The notes under the pieces were generated by a model. The model saw only the letters and a program-made list of their open reading frames with translations. It was not told the DNA's origin and did not search any database. A stretch of 64,000 bases of DNA from CALNYZ01 sp942490945 (GTDB lineage Bacteria > Pseudomonadota > Gammaproteobacteria > UBA6429 > Thiohalophilaceae), in the NCBI GenBank assembly GCA_942490945.1, contig CALNYZ010000018.1, forward strand, positions 930,001-994,000, read 5' to 3'. Position 1 is the stretch's first letter, and each line of letters begins with the position of its first letter. The position numbers and the translations under genes are program-made. Shown here in pieces: positions 18,325-27,574 of this stretch.

Positions 18325-19218
18325 ATGAGTTTAATTAGTATACTAATCGCGCTTGTTATTGAGACCTACGATCAGCAGGTTGTAGCCAGATGGCGTAAAT
18401 ATGACTGGTATAATCGTTACCATGACTGGATACAAGCCAGACTTGCCGGTATGGCCATGTTTGATGGTCCACTGGGCCTGGTATTAAACCTGTTTATTAT
18501 ACTTTTTCTGGTATGGATGATAGATGCCGCGCTGGGCGGTTTGTTCATGCTTTTCAGCTTTGCATTTGGTATTGCCGTTTTACTGTACTGCCTCGGTCCG
18601 CAGGATCTGGACTCACAAGTACATCGTTATATTGATGCCGTTAAACGTGGCGATACTGAAGCTGCCAATTTTTATGCATCTGAAATTTACGGTCAGCCAA
18701 TCGAGGCATCACCTGATCAGGTCCAACTACTGACCAAACATGCAATACTCATCGAGATTAATGTGCGGATTATAAGTGTATTGTTCTGGTTTACTTTACT
18801 TGGACCGGTAGGAGCGATGCTATTCAGATTGACACAGATATTGAAATCCCGGACCCTGAATGAATCATCCGAATTTGCACAAGCTGTTATTAACTTGCAT
18901 AAAATTTTAATATGGGTTCCGGCGCGCATCTGTGTGTTGAGTTTTGCCCTGGCCGGAAATTTTGTCGATACATTCAGCCGCTGGAAATCCATGGCTGAGT
19001 TTCTCGAACAGGACAGCGAAGAATTGTTGATCGAAAGTGGGATGGGTGCTTTGCAACAGGATGATGCGCCTGCCCCGACTGATGAAGGCGCAGATGAAAA
19101 TCAGGGTGATGATTCCTTGGCTCAGGATGTTGAAGACGCGCTGGCGCTGGCAAAGCGCACCCTGATTGTATTTATCGCAATACTGGCAATCTTCACTATC
19201 GCCGGCTGGTTAACCTGA
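18325..19218 (+). CDS. ampE: AmpE-like inner-membrane protein (CobD/CbiB superfamily)
   Basis: A 297-residue membrane protein following ampD, as in enterobacteria. The family resembles CbiB but is not known to act on cobinamide. N-terminal SLISILIALVIETYDQQVVARWR, ALGGLFMLFSFAFG and WFTLLGPVGAMLFRLTQI match AmpE. A strongly acidic stretch at about residues 245-272 precedes a final transmembrane helix (TLIVFIAILAIFTIAGW). The AmpE assignment rests on ampD synteny and on the separate, better CbiB at 23776. Confidence 0.87.
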   Translation: MSLISILIALVIETYDQQVVARWRKYDWYNRYHDWIQARLAGMAMFDGPLGLVLNLFIILFLVWMIDAALGGLFMLFSFAFGIAVLLYCLGPQDLDSQVHRYIDAVKRGDTEAANFYASEIYGQPIEASPDQVQLLTKHAILIEINVRIISVLFWFTLLGPVGAMLFRLTQILKSRTLNESSEFAQAVINLHKILIWVPARICVLSFALAGNFVDTFSRWKSMAEFLEQDSEELLIESGMGALQQDDAPAPTDEGADENQGDDSLAQDVEDALALAKRTLIVFIAILAIFTIAGWLT

Positions 19219-19247
19219 AATAAATCCTGCTAATACGAACGAGTCTG

Positions 19248-19763
19248 ATGCGACAACTTATCCTCGGTGGTGCACGTTCTGGCAAAAGCCGTCATGCACA
19301 ACAAATCGCTACTACGCAAAATAAAAATGTTATTTTTATTGCCACTGCCACTGCGGACGATGCGGAGATGACCGCGCGTATTGCTGCACATCGCCGTGAA
19401 CGGCCTGAAAACTGGCAAACAGTTGAGGAACCAATGGACCTTGCCAGTGCGGTATTGAAATACTCTTCACCTGAAAATTTTGTTGTTGTTGACTGCCTGA
19501 CAATGTGGTTGGCAAAATTACAAATGATTTTCAACGCGCAATTTGAACGTTGTGAACCATTACAGGATTTTTATGAAGCGCAATTAAAACTCAAGGGTGA
19601 CATCATATACGTAAGTAATGAGATAAGCATGGGTGTGGTACCGTTAGGGGCAGAAACACGAGCCTTTGTCGATTCCATGGGACGACTGCATCAATTTCTT
19701 GCCAAACAATGTGACAAGGTAACGCTGATGGTTGCTGGCTTGCCACTCGAAGTAAAAAAATAA
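19248..19763 (+). CDS. cobU: Adenosylcobinamide kinase / adenosylcobinamide-phosphate guanylyltransferase
   Basis: Bifunctional nucleotide-loop enzyme (171 residues, also called CobP) that phosphorylates adenosylcobinamide and transfers GMP to form AdoCbi-GDP. The P-loop is LILGGARSGKS at residues 4-14; FIATATADDAEMTARIAAHR, WQTVEEP, VVVDCLTMWLA and SNEISMGVVPLGAETRAFVD are standard CobU motifs. It begins 29 bp after ampE, so cobU-cobT-cobC-cobS may be read from the ampDE transcript; no promoter is obvious in the gap. Confidence 0.96.
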   Translation: MRQLILGGARSGKSRHAQQIATTQNKNVIFIATATADDAEMTARIAAHRRERPENWQTVEEPMDLASAVLKYSSPENFVVVDCLTMWLAKLQMIFNAQFERCEPLQDFYEAQLKLKGDIIYVSNEISMGVVPLGAETRAFVDSMGRLHQFLAKQCDKVTLMVAGLPLEVKK

Positions 19764-19788
19764 ATACCAGTAAATAATAAATACCAGT
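19759..19788. repeat. 13-bp direct repeat between cobU and cobT
   Basis: AATAAATACCAGT occurs at 19759-19771 and again at 19776-19788. A degenerate third copy (AATACATACAAGT) follows near 19794. The first copy overlaps the cobU stop codon. Slippage duplication is the simplest explanation. Confidence 0.6.
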
Positions 19789-19830
19789 TAAAAAATACAT
19801 ACAAGTTAAATATGACAACAGGATATATGC

Positions 19831-20889
19831 ATGTCTGAATTTCCGGTTTGGCTGGATCAGCCCATACCATCACTTGATAAGAATATTTTAAATCAGGCGC
19901 GCGAGCACCAGAAGCAGTTGACCAAACCTGCCGGTTCACTTGGCAGACTGGAAGAAATAGCCATTCAGCTTGCGGCTATGCAGGGCAAGCTCAAACCTGC
20001 ACTGGAAAAAATCAACATCACCATTTTTGCGGCAGACCATGGTATTGCTGATGCGGGCGTGTCAGCTTTTCCACAAGTAGTAACCGGTGAAATGATTCGA
20101 AATTTTGTCAACGGTGGCGCCGCTATCAGTGTGCTTGCCAAAAGTCTTGGCGCAACGTTGTCTGTGATTGATCTGGGTACAGTAAATGATATTGGCGAAC
20201 TAAAGGGTGTTGTTCGAAAACGTATTGCACCATCCACCAGAAACTTCTTGCACATGCCGGCAATGGATAGTGAGCAATATATAATGGCGCTTAATACCGG
20301 GCGCGAAAGTGTTGAAAAAGCGATTAAACAGCAAGCCGATATATTCGTCGCAGGTGAAATGGGTATAGCAAATACTACCAGTGCAACCGCTATTGCCTGT
20401 GCACTTCTGAACAAACCGGCAAGCGAACTCGTCGGTCCAGGGACAGGACTGGATGAAGCAGGCAAGCAGCATAAAGCGGCTGTTATTGATGAGGCGATCG
20501 CGAGACATGCCGATGAATTAATTTCTGTGCATGCGATTTTGCAGCGTCTTGGCGGCTTTGAAATAGTGGCGCTGGTTGGAGCCTACATATATGCAGCACA
20601 GCAAAAGTTACCAGTTTGTATAGATGGATTTATCACAACTGTAGCGGCACTGGCGGCCGTACATCTTAACCGTTCATGCCAGAAGTGGTTTATATTTTCA
20701 CACCAGTCTGCCGAGCCGGGCCATATTAAGATATTACAGGCTATGAATGCACAGCCTTTATTAAATCTGGGAATGCGTCTGGGTGAGGGTAGTGGTGCGG
20801 CTGTGGCGATTCCACTGTTACAAAATGCCGTTGCCTTGCACAACGGCATGGCAACTTTTACACAGGCGAGTGTTACCGATCGTGACTGA
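19831..20889 (+). CDS. cobT: Nicotinate-nucleotide-dimethylbenzimidazole phosphoribosyltransferase
   Basis: Makes alpha-ribazole phosphate from NaMN and the lower-ligand base for nucleotide-loop assembly. The 352-residue length is typical. Motifs include LTKPAGSLGRLEE, FAADHGIADAGVSAFPQ, EMGIANTTSATAI, VGPGTGLD and the catalytic region LNLGMRLGEGSGAAVA with the active Glu. It ends inside the start of cobC (8-bp overlap). Confidence 0.96.
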   Translation: MSEFPVWLDQPIPSLDKNILNQAREHQKQLTKPAGSLGRLEEIAIQLAAMQGKLKPALEKINITIFAADHGIADAGVSAFPQVVTGEMIRNFVNGGAAISVLAKSLGATLSVIDLGTVNDIGELKGVVRKRIAPSTRNFLHMPAMDSEQYIMALNTGRESVEKAIKQQADIFVAGEMGIANTTSATAIACALLNKPASELVGPGTGLDEAGKQHKAAVIDEAIARHADELISVHAILQRLGGFEIVALVGAYIYAAQQKLPVCIDGFITTVAALAAVHLNRSCQKWFIFSHQSAEPGHIKILQAMNAQPLLNLGMRLGEGSGAAVAIPLLQNAVALHNGMATFTQASVTDRD

Positions 20890-21505
20890 TTCCGTGATAA
20901 CACGAATCGATATGATTCGACATGGTGAACCCGTTGGCGGCCGCAAATATCGTGGACAGATTGACGATCCATTAAGTGATAAAGGCTGGCAACAAATGCG
21001 TGACGCTGTTGCCGATCATCATCCATGGGATGTGGTTGTCAGTTCCAGTCTGTCCCGCTGCAGGGCCTTCGCGGAAGAAATCACTACCCGTCATAATTTG
21101 CCACTGCTTATTGACCCACGCTTTATGGAAATTGGTTTTGGCGATTGGGAGGGAAAAACTGCAGCAGAGCTGATGCAAATAGACAAGGATTTACTGGTGA
21201 ATTTCTGGCGCTCACCATTGCAACACACTCCTCAAGGCGCAGAAACCTTACATGAATTTGAGCAGCGTATTATTTCTGGCTGGGATGACTTGCTACAGCA
21301 ACAGCAGGGCAAACATATTTTACTGGTAGGCCATGCCGGGCAACAACGCATGGTAATTCGTCATGTGCTCGATATGCCACTTGATAAAATGTACAAGTTA
21401 CAAATCAAAAATGCCGGTATTACACGCATTGATGTTGAGCACTATAATGACGATGACAGTAATACAAGTTTTTCCAAACTGGTCTTTATGAATGGCGCAC
21501 TTTAA
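20882..21505 (+). CDS. cobC: Alpha-ribazole phosphatase / histidine phosphatase CobC
   Basis: A histidine phosphatase that removes the phosphate from alpha-ribazole phosphate or adenosylcobalamin phosphate. The RHG motif (MIRHGEP) follows the first strand; LSDKGWQQM, SSSLSRCRAFAEEI, FGDWEGKTAAELM and LLVGHAGQQRMVI complete the fold. GTG at 20882 (8-bp overlap with cobT) is the most likely start; GTG 20894 and ATG 20912 are in-frame alternatives. The frame extends upstream inside cobT, which is probably not translated. Between cobT and cobS a cobalamin role is much more likely than phosphoglycerate mutase. Confidence 0.88.
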   Translation: MTDSVITRIDMIRHGEPVGGRKYRGQIDDPLSDKGWQQMRDAVADHHPWDVVVSSSLSRCRAFAEEITTRHNLPLLIDPRFMEIGFGDWEGKTAAELMQIDKDLLVNFWRSPLQHTPQGAETLHEFEQRIISGWDDLLQQQQGKHILLVGHAGQQRMVIRHVLDMPLDKMYKLQIKNAGITRIDVEHYNDDDSNTSFSKLVFMNGAL

Positions 21506-21513
21506 ATAATGCC

Positions 21514-22269
21514 ATGAATTATTTCTCGCCATTTTTTGTTGCACTACAATTCCTTACCCGCATCCCTGTCCCCCTGTTTCTGCAGTCTGAATGGAATAAA
21601 AAAGTGGCAGGTCAATCACAGGCATACTACGCGCCAGTTGGACTGATCATTGGTGCTGTATTGATTTTTACCGCCAGTTTACTGAATTACTTTTCTATTG
21701 ATACATTATTAATTTCTGCACTCATTGTGCTTGTCTGGGTGGTCATCACCGGTGCACTGCATCTTGATGGACTGGCAGATACAATTGATGCCTGGATTGG
21801 CGGCATGTACGACCCGGACAAAACCCTGAGTATAATGAAGGACCCGAATGCCGGGCCGATGGCAGTCGTGGCATTGATGCTTGTGCTCATCATCAAGATT
21901 ATTGCAGTCGCTACGGTTGTGACGAAGCAGGTCGAATTATTATTATTTGTTCCCATGTTGTCTCGCCTGGTGGTGCCGTTTTACTTTCGTAGCTGTGCTT
22001 ATTTACGTGACTCAGGCCTGGGCAAACCGCTCAGCGAGCATCAGAATATGGCTTTGGTGTTACTTATTTCTGCGCTGAGTCTGGGATTGTTTTTGGTTGT
22101 CATCGGCATGACAGGTTTTTCCATTATCGTGCTGTTACTGGCTGCCAATTTCCTGTTGCGCTGGATTATTTTGCGACGCTTTGGTGGCATAACAGGTGAT
22201 ATCGCCGGGTTTATTATTGAGATGAATGAATTGTTATGTCTGATTTTCGCTGTGATACTGTTGCGCTAG
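21514..22269 (+). CDS. cobS: Adenosylcobinamide-GDP ribazoletransferase (cobalamin synthase)
   Basis: An inner-membrane enzyme (251 residues) joining AdoCbi-GDP with alpha-ribazole or its phosphate. Signatures are ALQFLTRIPVP near the N-terminus, YYAPVGLIIGA, GALHLDGLADTIDAWIGG with the acidic active-site cluster, and DPNAGPMAVVALMLVL. Several transmembrane helices follow. It starts 8 bp after cobC and overlaps the convergent cobQ by 36 bp. Confidence 0.95.
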   Translation: MNYFSPFFVALQFLTRIPVPLFLQSEWNKKVAGQSQAYYAPVGLIIGAVLIFTASLLNYFSIDTLLISALIVLVWVVITGALHLDGLADTIDAWIGGMYDPDKTLSIMKDPNAGPMAVVALMLVLIIKIIAVATVVTKQVELLLFVPMLSRLVVPFYFRSCAYLRDSGLGKPLSEHQNMALVLLISALSLGLFLVVIGMTGFSIIVLLLAANFLLRWIILRRFGGITGDIAGFIIEMNELLCLIFAVILLR

Positions 22270-23715
22270 GGTAATCACATTATCAATATTGACATTTTCT
22301 GCAAACACATCTGCGAGGCGTTGTATTTGATGTTCACAAACAGCCTGATAATCAAATTCTGCTTCGCTATTTAATCCGGCCCATTTTAATAACGCATTGC
22401 ACGCATCCGGTGCATCAAAAAGACCATGCAGGTAACTGCCGATAATATTATTATCTGCATTAATAAAGCCATCGGTATGATCACCAAAATTAATCAGCGG
22501 GTTGCCGAAGGCAGGACCGTTTGAAATACCCATATGAATTTCATAGCCGGTTACCGCACAATCTGACATGAGTAACTTGCCGGTTTTTTGTTGCAGAGTT
22601 TTATGTGGCGTGATTTCAGTGCTAAATTCCAGCAAACCAAGTGCGTTTACTTTTTCCGTCTTGCTTTCAATGTGCTGCGGGTCGGTAATGCTGTTGCCGA
22701 GCATTTGCATGCCGCCGCAAATACCAATGAGTTTGCCACCATAACGTAAATGTTTATTGATGTGTGCAGACCAGTTATTTTTTTGCAGTATTTCCAGGTC
22801 GCGGATGGTATTTTTTGTGCCGGGCAGAATGATTAAATCACATGCCGGTGGCGGTGAGTCGACATGTACATATGTCAGATTGACACCGGGATGCAGGCGT
22901 AGCGCATCAAAATCGGTGTGATTACTGATGCGGGATAATACCGGTACAATAATATTTAACAGATCAGCGCCATCTTGCCGTTGAGAATTATTGATACTGT
23001 CTTCTGCTTCAATATGCAGGTTATGAATATAGGGAATGACACCAAGTACGGGCTTGCCGGTTTTTTCTTCCAACCAATCCAGGCCGTCTTGTAACAGGGC
23101 AATGTCACCGCGAAATTTATTAATAATAATCCCGATAATTCGTTGTTGTTCACTTGCAGACAGCAATTCAAGCGTACCGACGATTTGTGCGAACACACCA
23201 CCTTTATCAATATCAGCAATCAATATTACCGGGCAATCAACCGCTTCGGCAAAACCCATGTTGGCAATGTCATTTTCACGCAGGTTAATTTCAGCAGGAG
23301 AACCCGCACCTTCAACGATGATATGGTCAAACTGTTTTTGCAGAACAGCATAGGATTCGAGTACGGCATTTTGTGCGGTTTTTTTATAGGCATGGTAGTC
23401 AGCGGCATCCATGCTATCCAGTGCAATTCCCTGAATGATAATCTGCGCGCCAATATCACTGTTGGGTTTCAACAACACCGGGTTCATGTGTTCGGTTGCT
23501 TCAATCTTGCAGGCAAGCGCCTGCACTGCCTGTGCGCGACCTATTTCCTTGCCGGAGGAGGTCACCGCACTATTTAATGCCATATTTTGTGGTTTGAACG
23601 GTGCGACATGATGGCCACGATTAACCAATGCACGGCACAACGCCGCAACCAGAATACTTTTACCGACATCGGAACCGGTGCCTTGCAACATTAAACAGGT
23701 ATGTTGATGTGTCAT
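22234..23715 (-). CDS. cobQ: Cobyric acid synthase
   Basis: Glutamine-dependent amidation of adenosylcobyrinate a,c-diamide at positions b, d, e and g. The N-terminal domain is of the dethiobiotin-synthetase type (GTGSDVGKSILVAALC, then APFKPQNMALNS). The C-terminal class I glutaminase has nucleophile Cys in GICGGMQMLG and the partner His in IGSYLHGLFD. Length 493 is standard. It is the only cobalamin gene on the minus strand here. Its 3' end overlaps cobS and its start lies 60 bp from the divergent cbiB. Confidence 0.96.
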   Translation of the reverse strand: MTHQHTCLMLQGTGSDVGKSILVAALCRALVNRGHHVAPFKPQNMALNSAVTSSGKEIGRAQAVQALACKIEATEHMNPVLLKPNSDIGAQIIIQGIALDSMDAADYHAYKKTAQNAVLESYAVLQKQFDHIIVEGAGSPAEINLRENDIANMGFAEAVDCPVILIADIDKGGVFAQIVGTLELLSASEQQRIIGIIINKFRGDIALLQDGLDWLEEKTGKPVLGVIPYIHNLHIEAEDSINNSQRQDGADLLNIIVPVLSRISNHTDFDALRLHPGVNLTYVHVDSPPPACDLIILPGTKNTIRDLEILQKNNWSAHINKHLRYGGKLIGICGGMQMLGNSITDPQHIESKTEKVNALGLLEFSTEITPHKTLQQKTGKLLMSDCAVTGYEIHMGISNGPAFGNPLINFGDHTDGFINADNNIIGSYLHGLFDAPDACNALLKWAGLNSEAEFDYQAVCEHQIQRLADVFAENVNIDNVITLAQQYHSENQT

Positions 23716-23775
23716 AATTTGATAATGATTCGTGCTATAGTTAGTTAAATTTATTGTGCGATTATACTGTGCCTG

Positions 23776-24717
23776 ATGACAACTGTTTTAATTATTTTAA
23801 TTGCAGTATTTACTGATGCGTTGTTAGGCGAACCGGCCAAATGGCATCCAATTGCCGGATTCGGTAAGCTCGCGGGCAAAATTGAATCCTTGCTAAATCG
23901 CCGCTCGCATAATCAAACAGTTGCCGGAAAATCACATATTGCGGGTATCGTTGCCTGGTTGTTACTGGTTTGCCCGTTCGTGTTTATTGCCTGGTTGCTT
24001 GTTTCAATCAATGACACTTTTTACTGGATAGTATCAATTGCACTGCTTTACCTGAGCATCGGTAATTACAGTCTGGTTCAACATGCACAGGCAGTGATGT
24101 CAGCACTTGAACAAGGTGATTTGCAACATGCGCGGGTACGTGTTGCGTTTATGGTGAGTCGTGATACGCAAAACATGTCAGAAAATGAAATAGCAACAGC
24201 AACAATTGAATCGGTACTGGAAAATGGTTGTGATGCAATTTTCGGCGCCATATTCTGGTTCATTATTCTGGGTGCGCCAGGTGCGGTATTGTATCGGCTG
24301 GCAAATACACTCGATGCAATGTGGGGCTATAAAAACAGGCGTTATTCCTATTTTGGCTGGGCGAGTGCGCGAATTGACGACCTGCTAAACTGGCTGCCGG
24401 CGCAATTAACGGCGTTGGGTTATGCCATGATGGGTAATATTTTTATTGCGACCAAAGCCTGGTTTACACAGGCAAAGGACTGGAAAAGTATTAATGCAGG
24501 CAGTGTCATGGCAAGTGGTGCAGGTGCCCTTAATTTGCGTCTGGGTGGGGAAGCAAGCTATGAAGGAAAAACCAAACATCGCATGCAACTCGGTTTTGGC
24601 CAGGCACCGCAAGCAGGTGATATCAAGCGCAGCATACGTCTGGTGCAACGCAGTTTATGGTTATGGTTGGTTGTAATATTTTCAGGAGGTGCTCTTGTAC
24701 ATGGAACATGGTGGTAA
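23776..24717 (+). CDS. cbiB: Adenosylcobinamide-phosphate synthase CbiB
   Basis: A membrane protein of 313 residues that attaches aminopropanol phosphate to adenosylcobyric acid. Conserved features are FTDALLGEPAKWHPIAGFGKL, RVAFMVSRDTQNMSENEI, TIESVLENGCDAIFGAIFW, GAPGAVLYRLANTLDAMWGY and the C-terminal LRLGGEASYEG. It is distinguished from the ampE paralogue by these blocks. The next gene overlaps its end by 17 bp. Confidence 0.95.
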   Translation: MTTVLIILIAVFTDALLGEPAKWHPIAGFGKLAGKIESLLNRRSHNQTVAGKSHIAGIVAWLLLVCPFVFIAWLLVSINDTFYWIVSIALLYLSIGNYSLVQHAQAVMSALEQGDLQHARVRVAFMVSRDTQNMSENEIATATIESVLENGCDAIFGAIFWFIILGAPGAVLYRLANTLDAMWGYKNRRYSYFGWASARIDDLLNWLPAQLTALGYAMMGNIFIATKAWFTQAKDWKSINAGSVMASGAGALNLRLGGEASYEGKTKHRMQLGFGQAPQAGDIKRSIRLVQRSLWLWLVVIFSGGALVHGTWW

Positions 24718-25696
24718 TGTTGCGCAGGCGGCGCAATATTATCAACTTCCTCTGCATGATTGGCTGGATTTATCTACCGGCATAAATCCGTATGCCTATC
24801 CTGCAGTATACTCCGGTGCTGCCTTGCATACGCAGTTGCCGTATTTAACGGATCAGTTTCTTGCCGCAGCAAAAAACTATTATGACAGTGATGTGTTGAC
24901 TCCTGTAAATGGTTCTCAACAAGCAATACATTTATTACCACTATTGCGGCCACATTCCACCGTTGCCATTCTATCGCCGACCTATTCCGAGCATGCACTT
25001 GGTTGGAGACAGGCAGGACACGATGTGATCGAAATTTTGGATCTTGACGAGATTATAAATGATTCCGGCAGTGAATATGATGTCGTGGTGATTGTTAATC
25101 CGAACAACCCAACCGGTACCTTGATAGAAAAAGAAGTACTGTTCGCATTACAAAAAAAATTACAGGAAAGCAATGGCTGGTTGATTGTTGATGAAGCTTT
25201 CATGGATTGTTACCCGGAAGCCAGTATTGTCAGTGCAGCGAACCGGCCCGGCCTGATCGTGCTGCGTTCACTAGGAAAGTTTTTTGGTCTGGCGGGTATA
25301 CGCATTGGTTTTGTTACGGGTGATGAAAACATGGTTAAAAGAATCGCGCAAATTTCAGGACCCTGGCCTGTCAGTGGCGTATCGATGCATATGGCACAGC
25401 AATGTCTGCTCGATACAGCATGGCAGCAAAGTATGCGCATGCAGTTACAGCAACAGAGAAAATTACTCGATGACATGCTGGTGGAGAATGCATTACAGGT
25501 AACCGGTAAAACACATTTGTTTAGCTGGGTTGAGCATGAAGACGCAGCCAATATACACGATGCGCTCGCAAGCCTGGGAATCTGGTTGCGTTATTTTCCT
25601 GCAAATCTCCGCTACAAGGCGAGTCTACGCATCGGACTGCCGGGAAATACTGCTGACATGGCTCGTCTGCAACACGGATTGAAAATGATTTTATGA
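24701..25696 (+). CDS. cobD: Threonine-phosphate decarboxylase (PLP-dependent)
   Basis: Produces (R)-1-aminopropan-2-ol phosphate, the CbiB substrate. Class I aminotransferase fold: DLSTGINPYAYP, VVIVNPNNPTGTL, VDEAFMD and the PLP lysine in LRSLGKFFGLAGIRIGF. I chose ATG 24701 because an AGGAGGT ribosome site ends 10 bp before it; the open frame begins at GTG 24689 within that site. Its stop overlaps the btuF start (ATGA). Histidinol-phosphate aminotransferase is the close alternative but does not fit the context. Confidence 0.92.
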   Translation: MEHGGNVAQAAQYYQLPLHDWLDLSTGINPYAYPAVYSGAALHTQLPYLTDQFLAAAKNYYDSDVLTPVNGSQQAIHLLPLLRPHSTVAILSPTYSEHALGWRQAGHDVIEILDLDEIINDSGSEYDVVVIVNPNNPTGTLIEKEVLFALQKKLQESNGWLIVDEAFMDCYPEASIVSAANRPGLIVLRSLGKFFGLAGIRIGFVTGDENMVKRIAQISGPWPVSGVSMHMAQQCLLDTAWQQSMRMQLQQQRKLLDDMLVENALQVTGKTHLFSWVEHEDAANIHDALASLGIWLRYFPANLRYKASLRIGLPGNTADMARLQHGLKMIL

Positions 25697-26577
25697 AATT
25701 AGTGATTTCAATTTTTCTGTTTTACATCTCGACGCAGTGCCTGGCAGACATTTCTGTCGTGGATGACGAGGGCAATCGCATTGTTCTGCAGAAACCGGCG
25801 CAGCGAATTGTCAGTCTGGCGCCGCATCTTACCGAGATGATATATGCGGCAGGCGCAGGCTCCCGGCTGGTTGCTGTCGTGTCATACAGTGATTACCCGC
25901 CACAAGCCAGAAAGTTACCTCAGGTCGGCAGTTATGTAAGTGTTAATACCGAAGCAATTTTATTGCATAAACCGGATCTTGTTATTGCATGGGGCAGTAA
26001 TGGTATGCCGGCGTTGCAACTTGAGAAAGTCAAATCGCTCGGAATACCCGTTTATGTCAACAAGCCGGTACATATGGTAGATATACCGGATACCTTGCAT
26101 CGCATCAGTCAATTGGCACAGACGGAATCAGTTGCGAAAGTCGAGATCGATAAGTTTAATAAACGCTTTACAGCCTTGCGTAACAAATACAAAGACAGAA
26201 AACCGGTCTCTGTTTTTTATCAGATATGGGACCGGCCTTTGATGACAGTCAACGGTAAACATTTTATCAGTGACGCAATCAGTTTATGTGGGGGCAGAAA
26301 TGTTTTTCCTGATCTACCGGCACTGGCCGCAAAAATCAGTAACGAATCCGTACTACGCGCCAATCCACAAATGATTATTGCCGGCGGTATGCAGAATGAA
26401 CAGGTGAACTGGTTGGTACCGTGGCGCAAGTGGCAACAAATTAAGGCGGTGCATAACAGCCAGCTTTATTCCATGTCGCCGGATATATTGCAGCGACACA
26501 GTCCACGAATTCTTGAAGGCGCCGAACAACTTTGTCAGCTTATTGATAAAGCCAGACAGGTGTATGCCATAAACTGA
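25693..26577 (+). CDS. btuF: Periplasmic cobalamin-binding protein BtuF
   Basis: Substrate-binding protein of the vitamin B12 ABC importer, 294 residues. A signal peptide (LVISIFLFYISTQCLA) precedes the mature DISVVDDEGNRIVLQKPAQRIVSLAPHLTEMIYA. PDLVIAWGSNG and the long middle helix match the type III binding-protein fold. It overlaps cobD by 4 bp, so salvage and import genes are joined. The permease and ATPase (btuC, btuD) lie 8-10 kb away on the other strand. Confidence 0.92.
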   Translation: MKLVISIFLFYISTQCLADISVVDDEGNRIVLQKPAQRIVSLAPHLTEMIYAAGAGSRLVAVVSYSDYPPQARKLPQVGSYVSVNTEAILLHKPDLVIAWGSNGMPALQLEKVKSLGIPVYVNKPVHMVDIPDTLHRISQLAQTESVAKVEIDKFNKRFTALRNKYKDRKPVSVFYQIWDRPLMTVNGKHFISDAISLCGGRNVFPDLPALAAKISNESVLRANPQMIIAGGMQNEQVNWLVPWRKWQQIKAVHNSQLYSMSPDILQRHSPRILEGAEQLCQLIDKARQVYAIN

Positions 26578-26592
26578 ACCCGAATTAAAACC

Positions 26593-27372
26593 TTAGTTCT
26601 TATCCGCAATTTCACGTAAGGTCGGTACGGCCAATCCGGCGTCGTCAGCAATGGCAATGGCACGTGCAAGCCGGGCAGGTGCAGAACGTCCCATACATTT
26701 ATGTTTTGTGTCTCCGTGAATGGCCTTCACCATACCATCGATCAGATTTTCATGGACAAATGTTTTGCCGGTCAGGTGTTGCTGAATTGCGATGACATCG
26801 TTTGCTACTTTTGTTGCCAACTCACGATGCAGGTTCCACATGATATCTACCGTTAAGTCAGGCGTTGTGCCAGCGAGTGCAAGGCCGGTAATATTGGTGG
26901 TAAGTATGTAAACATTTTTTATTACCAGCTCGGATTCCAGTTCAGTTTCATTTTTCAGAATAATCGCCGGGATGGTTAGTGAGGTAAGTGCATCATGTAT
27001 GATGCTTGCTTTCGGTCCAAATACCGGTGATGCAATCAGCACCTTGAAGTCCTGACCTTTTTTCTTTTCAAACCAGACTGAAATAACTGTCGGGTTGTTG
27101 ATTTTATATTGTTGCCAGTCGCGCGGTAATAATTCATTTTGCAGTAACACCAAACGGTCATGCCATATTTCAGGTATTTGACCCAGCACATCATGCAGAT
27201 CATTTTCGGCAACGCCAACGATCACAGCAGCCGGGTCCTTTACCTCAGATGCAAGTTGTGCAAGTGACGTGTCGCGCGTCGCAGGGATAACCGGGTAACC
27301 GGTTCGCAGCAGACCACGTGCAAAAACGCCTGCCATTTCTCCAATTCCGATGATAACGATAGATTTATTCAT
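26593..27372 (-). CDS. NAD(P)-binding protein resembling ketopantoate reductase
   Basis: A 259-residue protein with an N-terminal Rossmann motif (IVIIGIGEMAGVFARGL). The helical C-terminal half (about residues 140-259) resembles the dimerisation domain of 6-phosphogluconate or ketopantoate reductases. The usual ketopantoate-reductase catalytic Lys cannot be placed with confidence. It lies alone between btuF and hppA, convergent with btuF (15-bp gap). No function can be assigned beyond a probable oxidoreductase fold. Confidence 0.65.
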   Translation of the reverse strand: MNKSIVIIGIGEMAGVFARGLLRTGYPVIPATRDTSLAQLASEVKDPAAVIVGVAENDLHDVLGQIPEIWHDRLVLLQNELLPRDWQQYKINNPTVISVWFEKKKGQDFKVLIASPVFGPKASIIHDALTSLTIPAIILKNETELESELVIKNVYILTTNITGLALAGTTPDLTVDIMWNLHRELATKVANDVIAIQQHLTGKTFVHENLIDGMVKAIHGDTKHKCMGRSAPARLARAIAIADDAGLAVPTLREIADKN

Positions 27373-27574
27373 TACTTTACCTTATGCATTCGTATAATAA
27401 ATATATATAGGGTTTTGTTGATATAGAAAATGATACGTTTAGCGGTAGCTTCTCGCAACATTATTGCATATCATCGGGAGTGTTATGTAGTTTGATTTTT
27501 TTACGCATCCCTGCAATTCAATACATAACGTATAAAAAACATACACCGATAAATCGGGAAAAGAGGAGGAATGC

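Noticed and set aside
18325..19218. Second cbiB copy
   Set aside because: Follows ampD directly and lacks the CbiB-specific blocks seen at 23776-24717.
24701..25696. Histidinol-phosphate aminotransferase (hisC)
   Set aside because: Same fold, but its position between cbiB and btuF with overlaps makes threonine-phosphate decarboxylase far more likely.
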